Shown here: one piece after another, positions 33,943 through 42,706 of the stretch
Layout of the letters: each line of letters begins with the position of its first letter
Numbering within the stretch: position 1 is the stretch's first letter
NCBI GenBank assembly: GCA_002350705.1
Contig: DEFH01000053.1
Span: 129,758-193,757 of the forward strand
Direction of reading: 5' to 3'
DNA from: Ruminococcaceae bacterium UBA2857
GTDB lineage: Bacteria > Bacillota > Clostridia > Oscillospirales > Acutalibacteraceae
Length of the DNA: 64,000 nucleotides
Program-made: the position numbers and the translations under genes
The notes under the pieces: generated by a model
The model's database searches: none
What the model was told of the DNA's origin: nothing
What the model saw: only the letters and a program-made list of their open reading frames with translations

Positions 33943-34727
33943 TGGGCATAGCAGAAATCATAGATACTGTGATAATCAGTATTCCTTTTATCTGCTTAAT
34001 GATTTTGGGGATTATATTACTGGTCTGTCTGCAAAAGCTTGTGATGAAACTGAACGGAAAAATCTTTCATTTTGTGCCTGTCATATTTTATGCGATACAG
34101 TTTACATACGGTATTTTGAGAGCAAAAGGAATTATCATTTATTACACAGATATGTGCGGAGGGTTTGACAGTCCGGAGTGGCAGAGTGACGGCATTATAT
34201 GTTGTTCTGTGTCGATATGGGGATTGGTCGTTTCATCTGTAATTCTTATAGCGGCATATTTCAAGCATAAAAAGTCCCCCGTTGTGACGGCAAAAAAATC
34301 CACTAAAATCTTTGCGGGAATTTTCACGGCTTTTCTCATTGCGTTTTCGGGAGTTTACTCTTACGAAATGATTGCATATCCCTACGGCACAAATCAAGAT
34401 TTTCAAAATCAAAAACTGCTTGCGATAGGAAAATATATGTTTGACGAACTCCATAACGAAAATTTTGACTTGAACAAAAATATATATCATAAAAATATTG
34501 AAGATATAAAATCCAATGCATACGATGCCTTCAGATATACTCGTTTTGAGGAAGTATATTTTTTGGATAAGCACACGGTATGTATTGTTGATGGTGCATT
34601 TTTTGACAGCATGAGAGGGTATATTGTAACTGACGGGGAAAAGGATTATTCCGACAAATATAATAAAATCAACGGTTATGACAATTTGTATTCGTGGAGC
34701 GGAGAAACACGCCCCGAATATTGGTGA
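33942..34727 (+). CDS. Membrane protein of unknown function
   Basis: A 261-residue protein with four membrane segments in the first 150 residues (about 10-32, 46-62, 88-106 and 126-144), then a soluble C-terminal domain of 110 residues rich in Asn, Asp, Tyr and Phe, presumably on one face of the membrane. I recognise no family. It is translationally coupled to the XRE gene, so it likely belongs to the same regulon. The bases in this gene are more AT-rich than in nearby housekeeping genes. Confidence 0.65.
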   Translation: MGIAEIIDTVIISIPFICLMILGIILLVCLQKLVMKLNGKIFHFVPVIFYAIQFTYGILRAKGIIIYYTDMCGGFDSPEWQSDGIICCSVSIWGLVVSSVILIAAYFKHKKSPVVTAKKSTKIFAGIFTAFLIAFSGVYSYEMIAYPYGTNQDFQNQKLLAIGKYMFDELHNENFDLNKNIYHKNIEDIKSNAYDAFRYTRFEEVYFLDKHTVCIVDGAFFDSMRGYIVTDGEKDYSDKYNKINGYDNLYSWSGETRPEYW

Positions 34728-34744
34728 TTAGGGAGACGGGCATT

Positions 34745-35272
34745 ATGAGCAAAAATGTAAAATCAAAAATTCTGTTTGCATTGGTGTTGGCTGTTGGTAT
34801 GCCTGTAAAAATAATCGTAAGCGTTACAGCAGGCGGTTGGATTTCTATGATAGCGGTTTTATATGTATATGGTGCAGTCGATTATTATTTAAACAACACA
34901 CCATCCATTGTTTTGAGCGTTGACTTTTCGGAAGGTGAGGTAATCAACAGTTTTGATACTCATGGAGGTTTTCACGGTGACGGTGTCACATATCTTGAAA
35001 TGAAAATGCCGTACTCCTTTGAAGACCAACTGGAATATAATGAGAAATGGCACAGTTTGCCCATGCCTGAAAATATACGGGAAATTTGTGATTTGAAGAT
35101 AGACAAGCACAACGGCAAAAACAGTGAATCTACAGTTCCCGATGTTCGCAGCGGATATTTTTATTATCTTGACAGAGATACCCATAACTCATTTGATTTT
35201 CCGATGAATTTTACAGTGGCAGTGTATGATTGCGATACATACATGATATATTATTGTAAAATAGATACATAA
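34745..35272 (+). CDS. Membrane-anchored protein of unknown function
   Basis: A 175-residue protein with one or two N-terminal membrane segments (about residues 8-42) and a soluble domain with YFYYLDRDTHNSFDFPMNFTVAVYD. No family recognised. The start at 34745 follows AGGGAGA. It lies 17 bases after the previous gene and before a terminator, so it closes the DUF2975 operon. Confidence 0.6.
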   Translation: MSKNVKSKILFALVLAVGMPVKIIVSVTAGGWISMIAVLYVYGAVDYYLNNTPSIVLSVDFSEGEVINSFDTHGGFHGDGVTYLEMKMPYSFEDQLEYNEKWHSLPMPENIREICDLKIDKHNGKNSESTVPDVRSGYFYYLDRDTHNSFDFPMNFTVAVYDCDTYMIYYCKIDT

Positions 35273-35274
35273 AA

Positions 35275-35311
35275 AGACCGAAGTCAAAAAACTTCGGTCT
35301 GACGATTTTTA
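35275..35311 (+). terminator. Terminator of the DUF2975 operon
   Basis: Perfect 10-bp stem AGACCGAAGT / ACTTCGGTCT, loop of six A-rich bases; the T run is interrupted (GACGATTTTT). Confidence 0.7.
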
Positions 35312-35382
35312 GGATTGCGAAAACCTTTTAAAAATTTGATAATTTAATGTTAAAATATTTAAAAATATAAATGAATAAAAAA

Positions 35383-35607
35383 TCAGTAATTATCCTCATC
35401 TTCATCATTTAATCTGTCGGTATCTTGAAATTCTTTTGTGAAATCTTTGCGATAATCACAATCATTGCAATATAATTCAGCCCGATAATTATTGGGTGAG
35501 CCATCCGGCTCACAGTTTGTATCTAATTCCAATTCACCTCCGCAAACAGGACATTGCTGTGGAACATCTAATATATATCTATCCAATTCTTCATTATAAT
35601 AAGGCAT
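35383..35607 (-). CDS. Small zinc ribbon protein
   Basis: A 74-residue protein with two CxxC knuckles (CPVCGG at about residue 19 and CNDC at about 47) spaced by 24 residues, the pattern of a zinc ribbon of the CPXCG type. The C-terminus is very acidic (DTDRLNDEDEDNY). No DNA-binding extension is visible. It is monocistronic with its own promoter and a TTGGAGG Shine-Dalgarno. Function unknown. Confidence 0.72.
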   Translation of the reverse strand: MPYYNEELDRYILDVPQQCPVCGGELELDTNCEPDGSPNNYRAELYCNDCDYRKDFTKEFQDTDRLNDEDEDNY

Positions 35608-35656
35608 GGTATGACCTCCAATTGATTATAAATTAAATCCTAAAATCGTCATTACT

Positions 35657-35686
35657 ATTTTAGCATACGAAGTAATATTTTGTCAA
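35657..35686 (-). promoter_or_regulatory. Promoter of the zinc ribbon gene
   Basis: On the reverse strand TTGACA (35686-35681) and TAAAAT (35662-35657) are 18 bases apart. Confidence 0.7.
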
Positions 35687-35725
35687 TATAACTTTTAGAG
35701 TAAATTTTAAATTAAAAATAATGAA

Positions 35726-35755
35726 TTGACAAACAGGTGCAATAGCTGATATAAT
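35726..35755 (+). promoter_or_regulatory. Promoter of apbE
   Basis: TTGACA (35726-35731) and TATAAT (35750-35755) are 18 bases apart. It diverges from the zinc ribbon promoter. Confidence 0.85.
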
Positions 35756-35789
35756 TTTGTTATCGGAATAATGGAAAGGGTTGACGCAA

Positions 35790-36881
35790 ATGAAAAAGGC
35801 TGTTGCATTGTCGATTGTATTGGGAATGGTATTGTGCGGCTGTTCCGCAAGTCAAAATAATCATGATACTTCAAGCAAAACAGAGGTTTCTGTTCAATCG
35901 GAGGTGAGCGAAGTTTCCAAGGAGGAAAGCAAACTTCCCGAACCTGAAAGCAGAGATATTTTTGCAATGGACACCTACATGGTACTCAAAGCCTACGGCA
36001 GTAATGCCAAAAAAGCATTGGAAGAGTCCGAAAAGGAAATACAGCGGCTGGAAAATCTTTTCAGCGTGAATATTGCCGACAGTGATATTGCCCGAATCAA
36101 TGCCAACAGCGGTAATCCTGTCACGGTGAATGTCAGCACCAAAACCGCCATTGCCAAAGCCATAGAAATCGGGGATATGACAGACGGTGCCTTGGATATT
36201 ACGGTATATCCTCTTGTGAGAGAGTGGGGCTTTACGACAGGTGATTACAAAATCCCTGACGAATGGCTGATAGACTGGCATCTGGGAAACGTCGGCTATC
36301 AGAAAATTGTGATTAACGGCAATATTGTCACCGTGCCGACAGAGTTTGAAATTGACTTGGGTTCCGTCGCAAAGGGCTATGCAAGCGATGCTGTCGCACA
36401 GATATTGGTTGAAAACGGCATTACATCGGGATTGATCAATCTTGGCGGCAATGTGTATGCTTTGGGCAGAAAGCCTGACGGCAGCAAATGGAAGGTTGGC
36501 ATTGAGAATCCCACAGATACAAGCAAAATGATAGGCTATTTGGAAGTACAGAACAAAGCCGTTATCACTTCGGGAAACTATGAGAGATTTTTTGAAGAGG
36601 ACGGTAAAAAATACTGGCATATCATTGATCCGAAAACAGGCAGTCCGGCAGATAACGGTATTATTTCGGCAACGATTGTCGGAGATAACGGTCTGGACTG
36701 TGATGCACTGTCAACGGCATTGTTTGTCATGGGTACGGACAAGGCAATCGAGTTTTGCAAGGCACATAAAGAAATAGATGCGGTTCTTGTGACCAAGGAT
36801 ATGAAAATTTATGCCACAGACGGTCTGGAAAAAAATCTGACCATGACAGACGGTCTGAAATGTGAGTTTATCAAGAGATGA
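35790..36881 (+). CDS. apbE: FAD:protein FMN transferase (ApbE), lipoprotein
   Basis: A 363-residue lipoprotein (MKKAVALSIVLGMVLCGC, lipidated Cys in LCGC) with a Ser/Glu-rich linker. ApbE attaches FMN from FAD to Thr/Ser of flavoproteins such as Rnf/Nqr subunits and acts outside the membrane. Motifs: DTYMVLKAYG, LFSVNIADSDIARIN, EIDLGSVAKGYASD, GLINLGGNVYALG, ITSGNYERFF, and the metal-site stretch DCDALSTALFVMG. The next gene is a NusG_II protein by ATGA overlap, a pairing seen in Clostridia. No flavin acceptor protein is encoded here. Confidence 0.95.
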   Translation: MKKAVALSIVLGMVLCGCSASQNNHDTSSKTEVSVQSEVSEVSKEESKLPEPESRDIFAMDTYMVLKAYGSNAKKALEESEKEIQRLENLFSVNIADSDIARINANSGNPVTVNVSTKTAIAKAIEIGDMTDGALDITVYPLVREWGFTTGDYKIPDEWLIDWHLGNVGYQKIVINGNIVTVPTEFEIDLGSVAKGYASDAVAQILVENGITSGLINLGGNVYALGRKPDGSKWKVGIENPTDTSKMIGYLEVQNKAVITSGNYERFFEEDGKKYWHIIDPKTGSPADNGIISATIVGDNGLDCDALSTALFVMGTDKAIEFCKAHKEIDAVLVTKDMKIYATDGLEKNLTMTDGLKCEFIKR

Positions 36882-37225
36882 AAAAGAAATATATAGGAGC
36901 GGTATGCATAGCGGCAGTCCTGATTTTGTGTATAATATGGATTGTGGTGCAGAACGTGACAAAAGTACAGGGAAATATTGCTGAAATCAGGGTAGCGAAT
37001 GAAGTTGTACGGACGCTTGACCTCAGCAAAGATACGAAAATCACGGTACAGGGCAAAAATAATATTACACTGGTTGTCATAGTGAGTAACGGCAGTGTAT
37101 ATGTGGAAAGTTCGGAATGTCCCGATAAGATATGTGTAAATAAAGGCAGAATTTCCAATGAATATGAAACGATAGTATGTTTGCCTGCACAGACGATTGT
37201 GGAAGTGAGAGGAAGTGTATCATGA
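36878..37225 (+). CDS. NusG domain II-containing exported protein
   Basis: A 115-residue protein with one N-terminal membrane helix and a compact beta domain. The signature SSECPDKICVNKGRISNEYETIVCLPAQ (as ECPDKICVNKGRIS and TIVCLP) identifies the NusG_II domain, a detached relative of the NusG insert, found near apbE and Rnf-type genes. Its role is not established. It is translationally coupled on both sides by ATGA overlaps. Confidence 0.9.
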   Translation: MKKKYIGAVCIAAVLILCIIWIVVQNVTKVQGNIAEIRVANEVVRTLDLSKDTKITVQGKNNITLVVIVSNGSVYVESSECPDKICVNKGRISNEYETIVCLPAQTIVEVRGSVS

Positions 37226-37665
37226 AAGACCACAGTAAATTTTATAACTGGCTGAGATTGATGGCGGTAGTCAATATCGTGCTTGGGGGATTTTTGCTGA
37301 TATGGCTGATAGCGGGCGGAGCATTTGTTCCTCATGAAAGCGATAATCTGCCATCTGCGTTTTACGCATCACCTGCTCAAAGAAGAATGTCAGATGTGCT
37401 GATTTTAGTGGCAGGATTGTCGGAAATCGGTTTTGGTATGTGTGATTTCATGTACAGGCTGAAAGCGGTCGGTGTCTTTGCTATTGTAAAGGCTGTAAGT
37501 CTTGTGGGACTTTGCTTGGTTTATAGGTATAATCCCTTCATACCCGTTATTGCAATAGCATATTTTGTGTGCGGAATATATGCGTTCAAATGCAGTAGAG
37601 AGGAAAAAAATAACTTGAAACTGCAAAAGGAACCATCTGAAACGACAAATTTGATTTTGAATTAA
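37222..37665 (+). CDS. Small four-helix membrane protein
   Basis: A 147-residue protein with four hydrophobic segments (about residues 10-32, 58-78, 82-100, 104-124) and a charged, Lys/Glu-rich cytosolic tail. It starts by ATGA overlap with the NusG_II gene. No family is recognised. Coupling to apbE suggests a membrane role in the same flavinylation context, but this is inference only. Confidence 0.65.
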   Translation: MKDHSKFYNWLRLMAVVNIVLGGFLLIWLIAGGAFVPHESDNLPSAFYASPAQRRMSDVLILVAGLSEIGFGMCDFMYRLKAVGVFAIVKAVSLVGLCLVYRYNPFIPVIAIAYFVCGIYAFKCSREEKNNLKLQKEPSETTNLILN

Positions 37666-37669
37666 AAAA

Positions 37670-37705
37670 AATAAACATCTCCGAGTTGTATGATTCGGGG
37701 ATGCT
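37670..37705. terminator. Bidirectional terminator between convergent genes
   Basis: CATCTCCGA pairs with TCGGGGATG (one wobble). A poly-A/T flank gives a strong T run on the reverse strand, downstream of the XRE-receiver gene. Confidence 0.75.
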
Positions 37706-37745
37706 ATTATTGTACAGTGATATTTTACGGAGTCGAGTATATCAT

Positions 37746-38339
37746 TCATAGTTCCAGTCCCCTTACGGGATACCGCAAAAATGCAAGCTGTCTGCGGATG
37801 TCTTCCGCAAGCAGGGGCTTCAGAATAAATCCACAGGCACCTGTCGTCCAGGCATCATACGAATAATTCATATATGCCGTCAGATAAATGACATTGGTAT
37901 GTGGATTGATTTCCAAAAGCTCTTTGCACATTTGCAGTCCATTGGTTTTTCCCATCTCAATATCCAGAAACGCAAGTGCGACTTTGTTATTTTTGGCATA
38001 CTTGACGGCATTGTCAGGTTCGGTAAATCCGATGACTTCTGCATGGGGCACGATTTCCTGTAGAATGGACAGTTCTCCGTTGAGAATAATCGGTTCGTCA
38101 TCCACTATCATGACAATCGGTTTAGAACTGTCGGTCTCGGCAGAGACAAGCAAAACCGAGACGTCCACATCCAGACATTCTGCCAGACGGAGTACCATGT
38201 CAATATTCGGTACACGACGGCCGTTTTCCCAGTTGGTAACAGTGGAACGGTCAACATACAGTTGTCTGGCAAGCTGCTGCTGCGAAAGATTTTTCTTTAT
38301 TCTGAGCCGACAGAGTGTCTCTGCAAAGCTTTTATTCAT
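37746..38339 (-). CDS. XRE-type HTH fused to a response-regulator receiver domain
   Basis: A 197-residue protein. Residues 1-65 are a Cro/CI-type HTH (LCRLRIKKNLSQQQLARQL, then VDRSTVTNWENGRRVP). Residues 75-190 are a CheY-like receiver: VMIVDDEP with the acidic pair, the phosphorylation Asp in LAFLDIEMG, the Thr in VIYLTAYMN, and the Lys in GFILKPL. Response regulators usually carry their DNA-binding domain after the receiver, so the order is reversed. No histidine kinase is nearby. The Shine-Dalgarno is weak. It may regulate the divergent adenylate-forming ligase. Confidence 0.9.
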   Translation of the reverse strand: MNKSFAETLCRLRIKKNLSQQQLARQLYVDRSTVTNWENGRRVPNIDMVLRLAECLDVDVSVLLVSAETDSSKPIVMIVDDEPIILNGELSILQEIVPHAEVIGFTEPDNAVKYAKNNKVALAFLDIEMGKTNGLQMCKELLEINPHTNVIYLTAYMNYSYDAWTTGACGFILKPLLAEDIRRQLAFLRYPVRGLEL

Positions 38340-38432
38340 GATACTCACGCTTCTTTCTGTATATATTATAATCGATTTGCGATTATATAACAAGTGGCTA
38401 TGTAAATGTATGTTTCATTCTGACACATCCCC

Positions 38433-38462
38433 TTGACATGGAAAAAGGGGAATTATTATAAT
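38433..38462 (+). promoter_or_regulatory. Promoter of the adenylate-forming ligase gene
   Basis: TTGACA (38433-38438) and TATAAT (38457-38462) are 18 bases apart. The leader is about 160 bases long. Confidence 0.85.
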
Positions 38463-38572
38463 ATAAGGTGTGTTTGGTTGATATGTACAAAATAGATATT
38501 ATTTTGCGAGCAATTTTACAAAAAAGGGACCATAAAATTCTGTGAAGAAAGACAGCAAAATGATGTTTTTTT

Positions 38573-38598
38573 ACGATATGAAATATATTTCGTATCGT
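38573..38598. promoter_or_regulatory. Inverted repeat in the leader of the ligase gene
   Basis: ACGATATGAAAT-AT-ATTTCGTATCGT has 12-bp arms with one mismatch. It lies about 30 bases before the start codon and could be an operator or an RNA hairpin. There is no T run after it. Confidence 0.55.
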
Positions 38599-38629
38599 TT
38601 TCAACTACCAAAATAAGGAGAACAGAAAA

Positions 38630-40372
38630 ATGGAGAAGAATGAAAATAAAAATCTGACAGGTTATCCGTCTGTGGATAAGCCCTGGCTGAAATATTATTC
38701 GGAGGATCTGATCAATACCCCATTACCGTCTGCGACGATTTATGAACATATGTATCAACAGAACCGTGATTATCCGCAGGATATTGCCATCAGTTATCTG
38801 GGACGGGAAATCAGCTATAAAAATCTGTTTCAAAATATCGAAAATGCGGCAAAAGCATTTATCACTGCCGGAGTGAAATGCGGTGATATTGTAACGGTTG
38901 CCCTTCCAAGCGTACCGGAGGCACTGTATTCTCTGTATGCCCTGAATAAAATAGGAGCGGTTGCCAATATGATTCATCCGCTGGCAGGACAGACTGATCT
39001 GATTTTTTACTTAAGGGAATCCGGCAGCAAAGTGGTTGTGCTGTTTGATGTAACGTATGAATCTCTGCGTGATGTTCTCAGCCGAACCAATGTCCGTCTG
39101 GCAGTTGTCGTATCGGCAGGCGATTCGCTGCCTTTTGGTCTGAAGCAGCTGTATTTTCTGAAAAATCCCAGAAAGTCTCTTCCGAAAGATGGTTCGGCAG
39201 TCTTATGGCAGTCGTTTATTCAGGCGGGAGAAAAAACACCTATTCCCCAAATACGTAAAGATCCCGAAACGATGGCGGTTATTTCACATACAGGCGGCAC
39301 AACCGGAAGTCCGAAAGGTGTGATGTGTTCCGATAACAGTATCAATGCCATGATTGTAATGACGGGACAGATCCTTTCCCCTGTCAGACAGGAACGGGCA
39401 ATGGCAGTTTTGCCGCCGTTCATTAACTACAGTCTGGTCAATTCTATGCTGGAGCCGATTGCCTTTGGCGTTACCTGTGTTCTGATACCGAAATATGAGC
39501 CCGAGCGATTCTTTGAATATATGAAAAAATATAAACCGAATTATATTGTTTCGATTCCGCCCTACTGGGAAGCACTGTTACAGTTGCCGGAACCTGCTTC
39601 ATTGGATTTGTCGTGCCTGAAAGTAGGGATTTATGGCGGTGAGTCCATGGCAAAGCAGAATGAGACGGCTATCAATGAATTCCTGCTTTCGCATGGTGCA
39701 AAAAACAGACTGTCAACGGGCTTGGGAATGACAGAAGTGATTTGTGCGGCTACCCTGACATCTTTTGAGCATGATATGACAGGAAGTGTGGGAATTCCTC
39801 TTCCGCAAGTGACCTGCAAAATTGTTGTTCCCGAAGAAGAAACAGAGTGTTCCTACGGACAGGACGGAGAAATCTGTTATGGAGGACCTACCCTGATGAT
39901 AGGCTACTATCACAATCAGCAGGCAACAGATGATGTTGTCAAAGTTCATAAAGACGGTATCCGCTGGATTCATTCGGGCGACCTGGGACACATTGATGAA
40001 AACGGTATCCTGTATATTACCGGACGCATCAAGCGTATTGTGATGACAAAGGGCAAAGACGGGAATATTACCAAACTGTTTCCGGTTCGTATCGAGGAGG
40101 CTATCAATTCTCATCCGGCTGTGCGTGTAAGCTGTGTGATCGGTATCAAGGATGAGGAACGTGTGAATTATCCCAGAGCAATCATTGAACTGAATGATAA
40201 TTTTACGGCATCGGAGGAGTTGTCGGAAGAGATCATGGAGCACTGCCGAAGACATCTTCCGGATTATTCATTGCCGGATGAAATTGTGTTCAGAGAGACA
40301 CTTCCCCGTACTCCGCGAGGCAAGGTTGATTACCGTGCCCTGGAAAAAGAAGTACTGCTTTCCGAAGGATAA
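38630..40372 (+). CDS. Class I adenylate-forming (AMP-binding) ligase
   Basis: A 580-residue acyl-CoA synthetase-like enzyme that activates a carboxylate as an acyl-AMP. The core motifs are ISHTGGTTGSPKGVM (P-loop), YGGESMAKQNE, GLGMTEVICAAT, HSGDLGHIDENGILYITGRIKRI (as HSGDLGHIDENG and YITGRIKRI) and the catalytic Lys in LPRTPRGKVDYRAL. There is no carrier domain or thioesterase fused to it, and no acyl carrier protein gene nearby. Substrate is unknown; medium/long-chain acid or an aryl acid are possible. Monocistronic. Confidence 0.93.
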   Translation: MEKNENKNLTGYPSVDKPWLKYYSEDLINTPLPSATIYEHMYQQNRDYPQDIAISYLGREISYKNLFQNIENAAKAFITAGVKCGDIVTVALPSVPEALYSLYALNKIGAVANMIHPLAGQTDLIFYLRESGSKVVVLFDVTYESLRDVLSRTNVRLAVVVSAGDSLPFGLKQLYFLKNPRKSLPKDGSAVLWQSFIQAGEKTPIPQIRKDPETMAVISHTGGTTGSPKGVMCSDNSINAMIVMTGQILSPVRQERAMAVLPPFINYSLVNSMLEPIAFGVTCVLIPKYEPERFFEYMKKYKPNYIVSIPPYWEALLQLPEPASLDLSCLKVGIYGGESMAKQNETAINEFLLSHGAKNRLSTGLGMTEVICAATLTSFEHDMTGSVGIPLPQVTCKIVVPEEETECSYGQDGEICYGGPTLMIGYYHNQQATDDVVKVHKDGIRWIHSGDLGHIDENGILYITGRIKRIVMTKGKDGNITKLFPVRIEEAINSHPAVRVSCVIGIKDEERVNYPRAIIELNDNFTASEELSEEIMEHCRRHLPDYSLPDEIVFRETLPRTPRGKVDYRALEKEVLLSEG

Positions 40373-40395
40373 GCGGATTTTATGGCAAAAAACAA

Positions 40396-40435
40396 ACAGC
40401 AGGGAGATTTTTATCTCTCTGCTGTATTTTAATTT
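40396..40435. terminator. Terminator between the ligase gene and the convergent permease
   Basis: A 13-bp stem (ACAGCAGGGAGAT / ATCTCTCTGCTGT, one wobble) followed by ATTTTAATTT. Confidence 0.82.
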
Positions 40436-41819
40436 ATGAGGCAATATGTAGAATCATGGTAACGATTCTCAAAGCGAACAGGGCAAAAGATACCCACATA
40501 ATCGGATGAATCTCTTTGATTTTTCCCATGATGATTTTGAGAAGCACCCATAAAATGATACCGAACATAATCCCTGTTGCGATAGAGCTTGTGAAAGGCA
40601 TCATAATGATGGCAACAAATCCTCCCAGTGTGTCAGCCATATCCTTTTCAAAATCCATTTTGGTAATATTCTTGACCATGAGCAGACCGACAAAAACCAG
40701 TGCGGGAGCTGTGGCAAATGACGGAATCGCCAGAAATACCGGATAAAAAGCAAGTGACAAAAGAAACAGCAATGCGGAAACCAATGCTGTCAGACCGGTT
40801 CTTCCTCCGGCGGCAACACCGGTAGTGGATTCCACATAAGAAGTGACAGTGGATGTACCCATGACGGCACCTGCTACCGTTCCTACGGCATCCGCCATGA
40901 GAGCCCGGCCTACTCTGGGCAGATTGCCGTTTTCATCCAGCATATCACATTCCTGAGCCACGCCGATCAGTGTTCCTACGGTATCAAAAAGGTCAAGGAA
41001 CAGGAAGGCGAATACGACTACTGCAAAATTGATGGGGTTTTCGATGACATAACCGAAATCAAATCTGAAAAATGTTTCTGTTGACATGGCTTGTATGGGG
41101 GCGAACAGATTGTAGCCGTCAAAGTTCGGGATGACAGAATATACACCTGCTGCTGCATCAACATGATACCAGCCTGTCAGTTCAGCCACGATCCCCAGTA
41201 ACCATGTGACAACAATACCGATCAGAATGGCACCCTTGACTTTATAATGCCATAGTGCGGCAATTAGTACGATTCCGATGATAGCAAGCACTACCTGAGG
41301 AGAACCGATATCTCCAAAGCCTGTCAGATTGGCAGGATCGGCAACAATTATATTGGCTCCCTTCAGACCGACGATCACAATAAAAAGACCGATACCGGAT
41401 GAAATACCGAGTTTCAGATTGGCAGGTACTTTGTTGACAAGCGTTTCACGAAATTTCACGAATGAAAGAAGAATGAAAATGATACCTTCTGCAAGAATTG
41501 CCGTCAGGGCAACGTGCCAGGGGTTTTTGATACCCTGCTGGGCAAGCTGAGGAACAACAGAATAGGCAAAGTACGCATTCAGTCCCATGCCCGAAGCCAG
41601 AACTACAGGATAATTGGCGAAAAATGCCATGATCATAGTAGCGAAAGCGGCAGAAACAGCAGTAGCCGCAAATACGGCTTGCTGAGACATTCCCGCATCT
41701 GCCAATATTCCCGGATTGACGGCAAGGATATATGCCATTGCCAGAAATGTCGTAACACCACCGATGATTTCATTTTTGACAGTAGTGTTGTTTTCTTTCA
41801 GCTTAAAGATTTTATCCAT
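40434..41819 (-). CDS. NCS2/AzgA-type purine permease
   Basis: A 461-residue transporter with 12-14 membrane helices. The AzgA-branch features are EIIGGVTTFLAMAYILAVNPGIL near the N-terminus, LASGMGLNAYFAY, FVKFRETLVNKVPANLKLGISSGIGLFI (as FRETLVNKVP and LKLGISSGIGLFI), and LFDTVGTLIGVAQE. Family members take up guanine, hypoxanthine or adenine with protons. The start follows CGGAGG. No purine riboswitch is seen in its roughly 60-base leader. It stands alone. Confidence 0.94.
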   Translation of the reverse strand: MDKIFKLKENNTTVKNEIIGGVTTFLAMAYILAVNPGILADAGMSQQAVFAATAVSAAFATMIMAFFANYPVVLASGMGLNAYFAYSVVPQLAQQGIKNPWHVALTAILAEGIIFILLSFVKFRETLVNKVPANLKLGISSGIGLFIVIVGLKGANIIVADPANLTGFGDIGSPQVVLAIIGIVLIAALWHYKVKGAILIGIVVTWLLGIVAELTGWYHVDAAAGVYSVIPNFDGYNLFAPIQAMSTETFFRFDFGYVIENPINFAVVVFAFLFLDLFDTVGTLIGVAQECDMLDENGNLPRVGRALMADAVGTVAGAVMGTSTVTSYVESTTGVAAGGRTGLTALVSALLFLLSLAFYPVFLAIPSFATAPALVFVGLLMVKNITKMDFEKDMADTLGGFVAIIMMPFTSSIATGIMFGIILWVLLKIIMGKIKEIHPIMWVSFALFALRIVTMILHIAS

Positions 41820-41879
41820 TTTTTAACCTCCGTTTTGTTTGATTGTCGGTATGTTTAAAAAAACATATCTTTGTGTATT

Positions 41880-41908
41880 ATTATAGCATAATTTGTTTAG
41901 GCATACAA
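41880..41908 (-). promoter_or_regulatory. Promoter of the purine permease gene
   Basis: On the reverse strand TTGTAT (41908-41903) and TATAAT (41885-41880) have a 17-base spacer. Confidence 0.7.
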
Positions 41909-41961
41909 CTATGATTTGTAACGATTCTTTTGTCAATGTGCTGTAGTCCGTGCAATAGTCA

Positions 41962-42000
41962 AAATACCGATGCAGAATGATTTTTTCTGCATCGGTATTT
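41962..42000. terminator. Terminator after the lipoprotein gene
   Basis: Long perfect stem AAATACCGATGCAGAA / TTCTGCATCGGTATTT. On the reverse strand it follows the lipoprotein stop at 42014. Confidence 0.85.
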
Positions 42001-42013
42001 CTTTCCGCAATCA

Positions 42014-42676
42014 TTATAATCCGTTTATCAAATCGGATAAATACTGATCCCAGTCGTATTCGGTCAATCGTTCAAAGTAGTCAACATATCCGGAAGAATT
42101 GATACATTTCAATTCCTTACTTTCGGCGATATATTCAAATATATCTTTTCGGCTTGTTATCTCACCATATGTATAAGTAACTGTCATACCATTGATGGTA
42201 TAGGTGCCTTCACTGAAAACATGACTGCCCTCATTTGAGATACGAGCTGTTCCGTCGGAGCGGAAAATATATATCAATGAGGAGGTATCTACCTTCATAT
42301 CTTGACCTTGTGAGTTAATAAAATGTGTCATCATCCATGAACCGACAATATCTGATTGAGACAGTGTTTCCTGAATAGTGGAATGTTGTTGGTAGTAATC
42401 TTCATAGTAGGAAGATGGTCTTTGATAGCCGTTAAATGATGATTCCTGATTGTTGATTTCGGAAGTGGTTTGAGAGCTTTCCGGTTTGCTGATTTCGGAA
42501 GCAGTTTGAGAGCTTTCCGGTTTGCTGATTTCAGAATTCATTTGAGAGTTTTCTTCTATATCGGGTATGTCAGAAAAAACAGAAATTTGTTCGGAAATTT
42601 CCTTGTCATTTCCGCAGCCGGATGTCAGGGTACATGAAAGCGTACATACCATTAAAGCAATTATTATCTTTTTCAT
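42014..42676 (-). CDS. Lipoprotein with Ser/Glu-rich repeat linker
   Basis: A 220-residue lipoprotein (lipobox TSGC in MKKIIIALMVCTLSCTLTSG-Cys). A linker with the near-repeat SEISKPESSQTASEISKPES spans about residues 45-80. The C-terminal 110 residues form a small beta domain (IVGSWMMTHFINSQGQ, YIFRSDGTARISNEG, EGTYTINGMTVTYTY) of the lipocalin-like type found in many clostridial lipoproteins. The DNA shows a 36-base direct repeat in the linker region. It is co-directed with the SHOCT gene 30 bases upstream. Confidence 0.78.
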   Translation of the reverse strand: MKKIIIALMVCTLSCTLTSGCGNDKEISEQISVFSDIPDIEENSQMNSEISKPESSQTASEISKPESSQTTSEINNQESSFNGYQRPSSYYEDYYQQHSTIQETLSQSDIVGSWMMTHFINSQGQDMKVDTSSLIYIFRSDGTARISNEGSHVFSEGTYTINGMTVTYTYGEITSRKDIFEYIAESKELKCINSSGYVDYFERLTEYDWDQYLSDLINGL

Positions 42677-42706
42677 GATTTTGTCTCTCCTTATTATTCA
42701 GAAAAA

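Noticed and set aside
41820..41880. Purine riboswitch ahead of the NCS2 permease
   Set aside because: The leader is only about 60 bases and lacks the three-way junction pattern. Only a small AT hairpin is seen.
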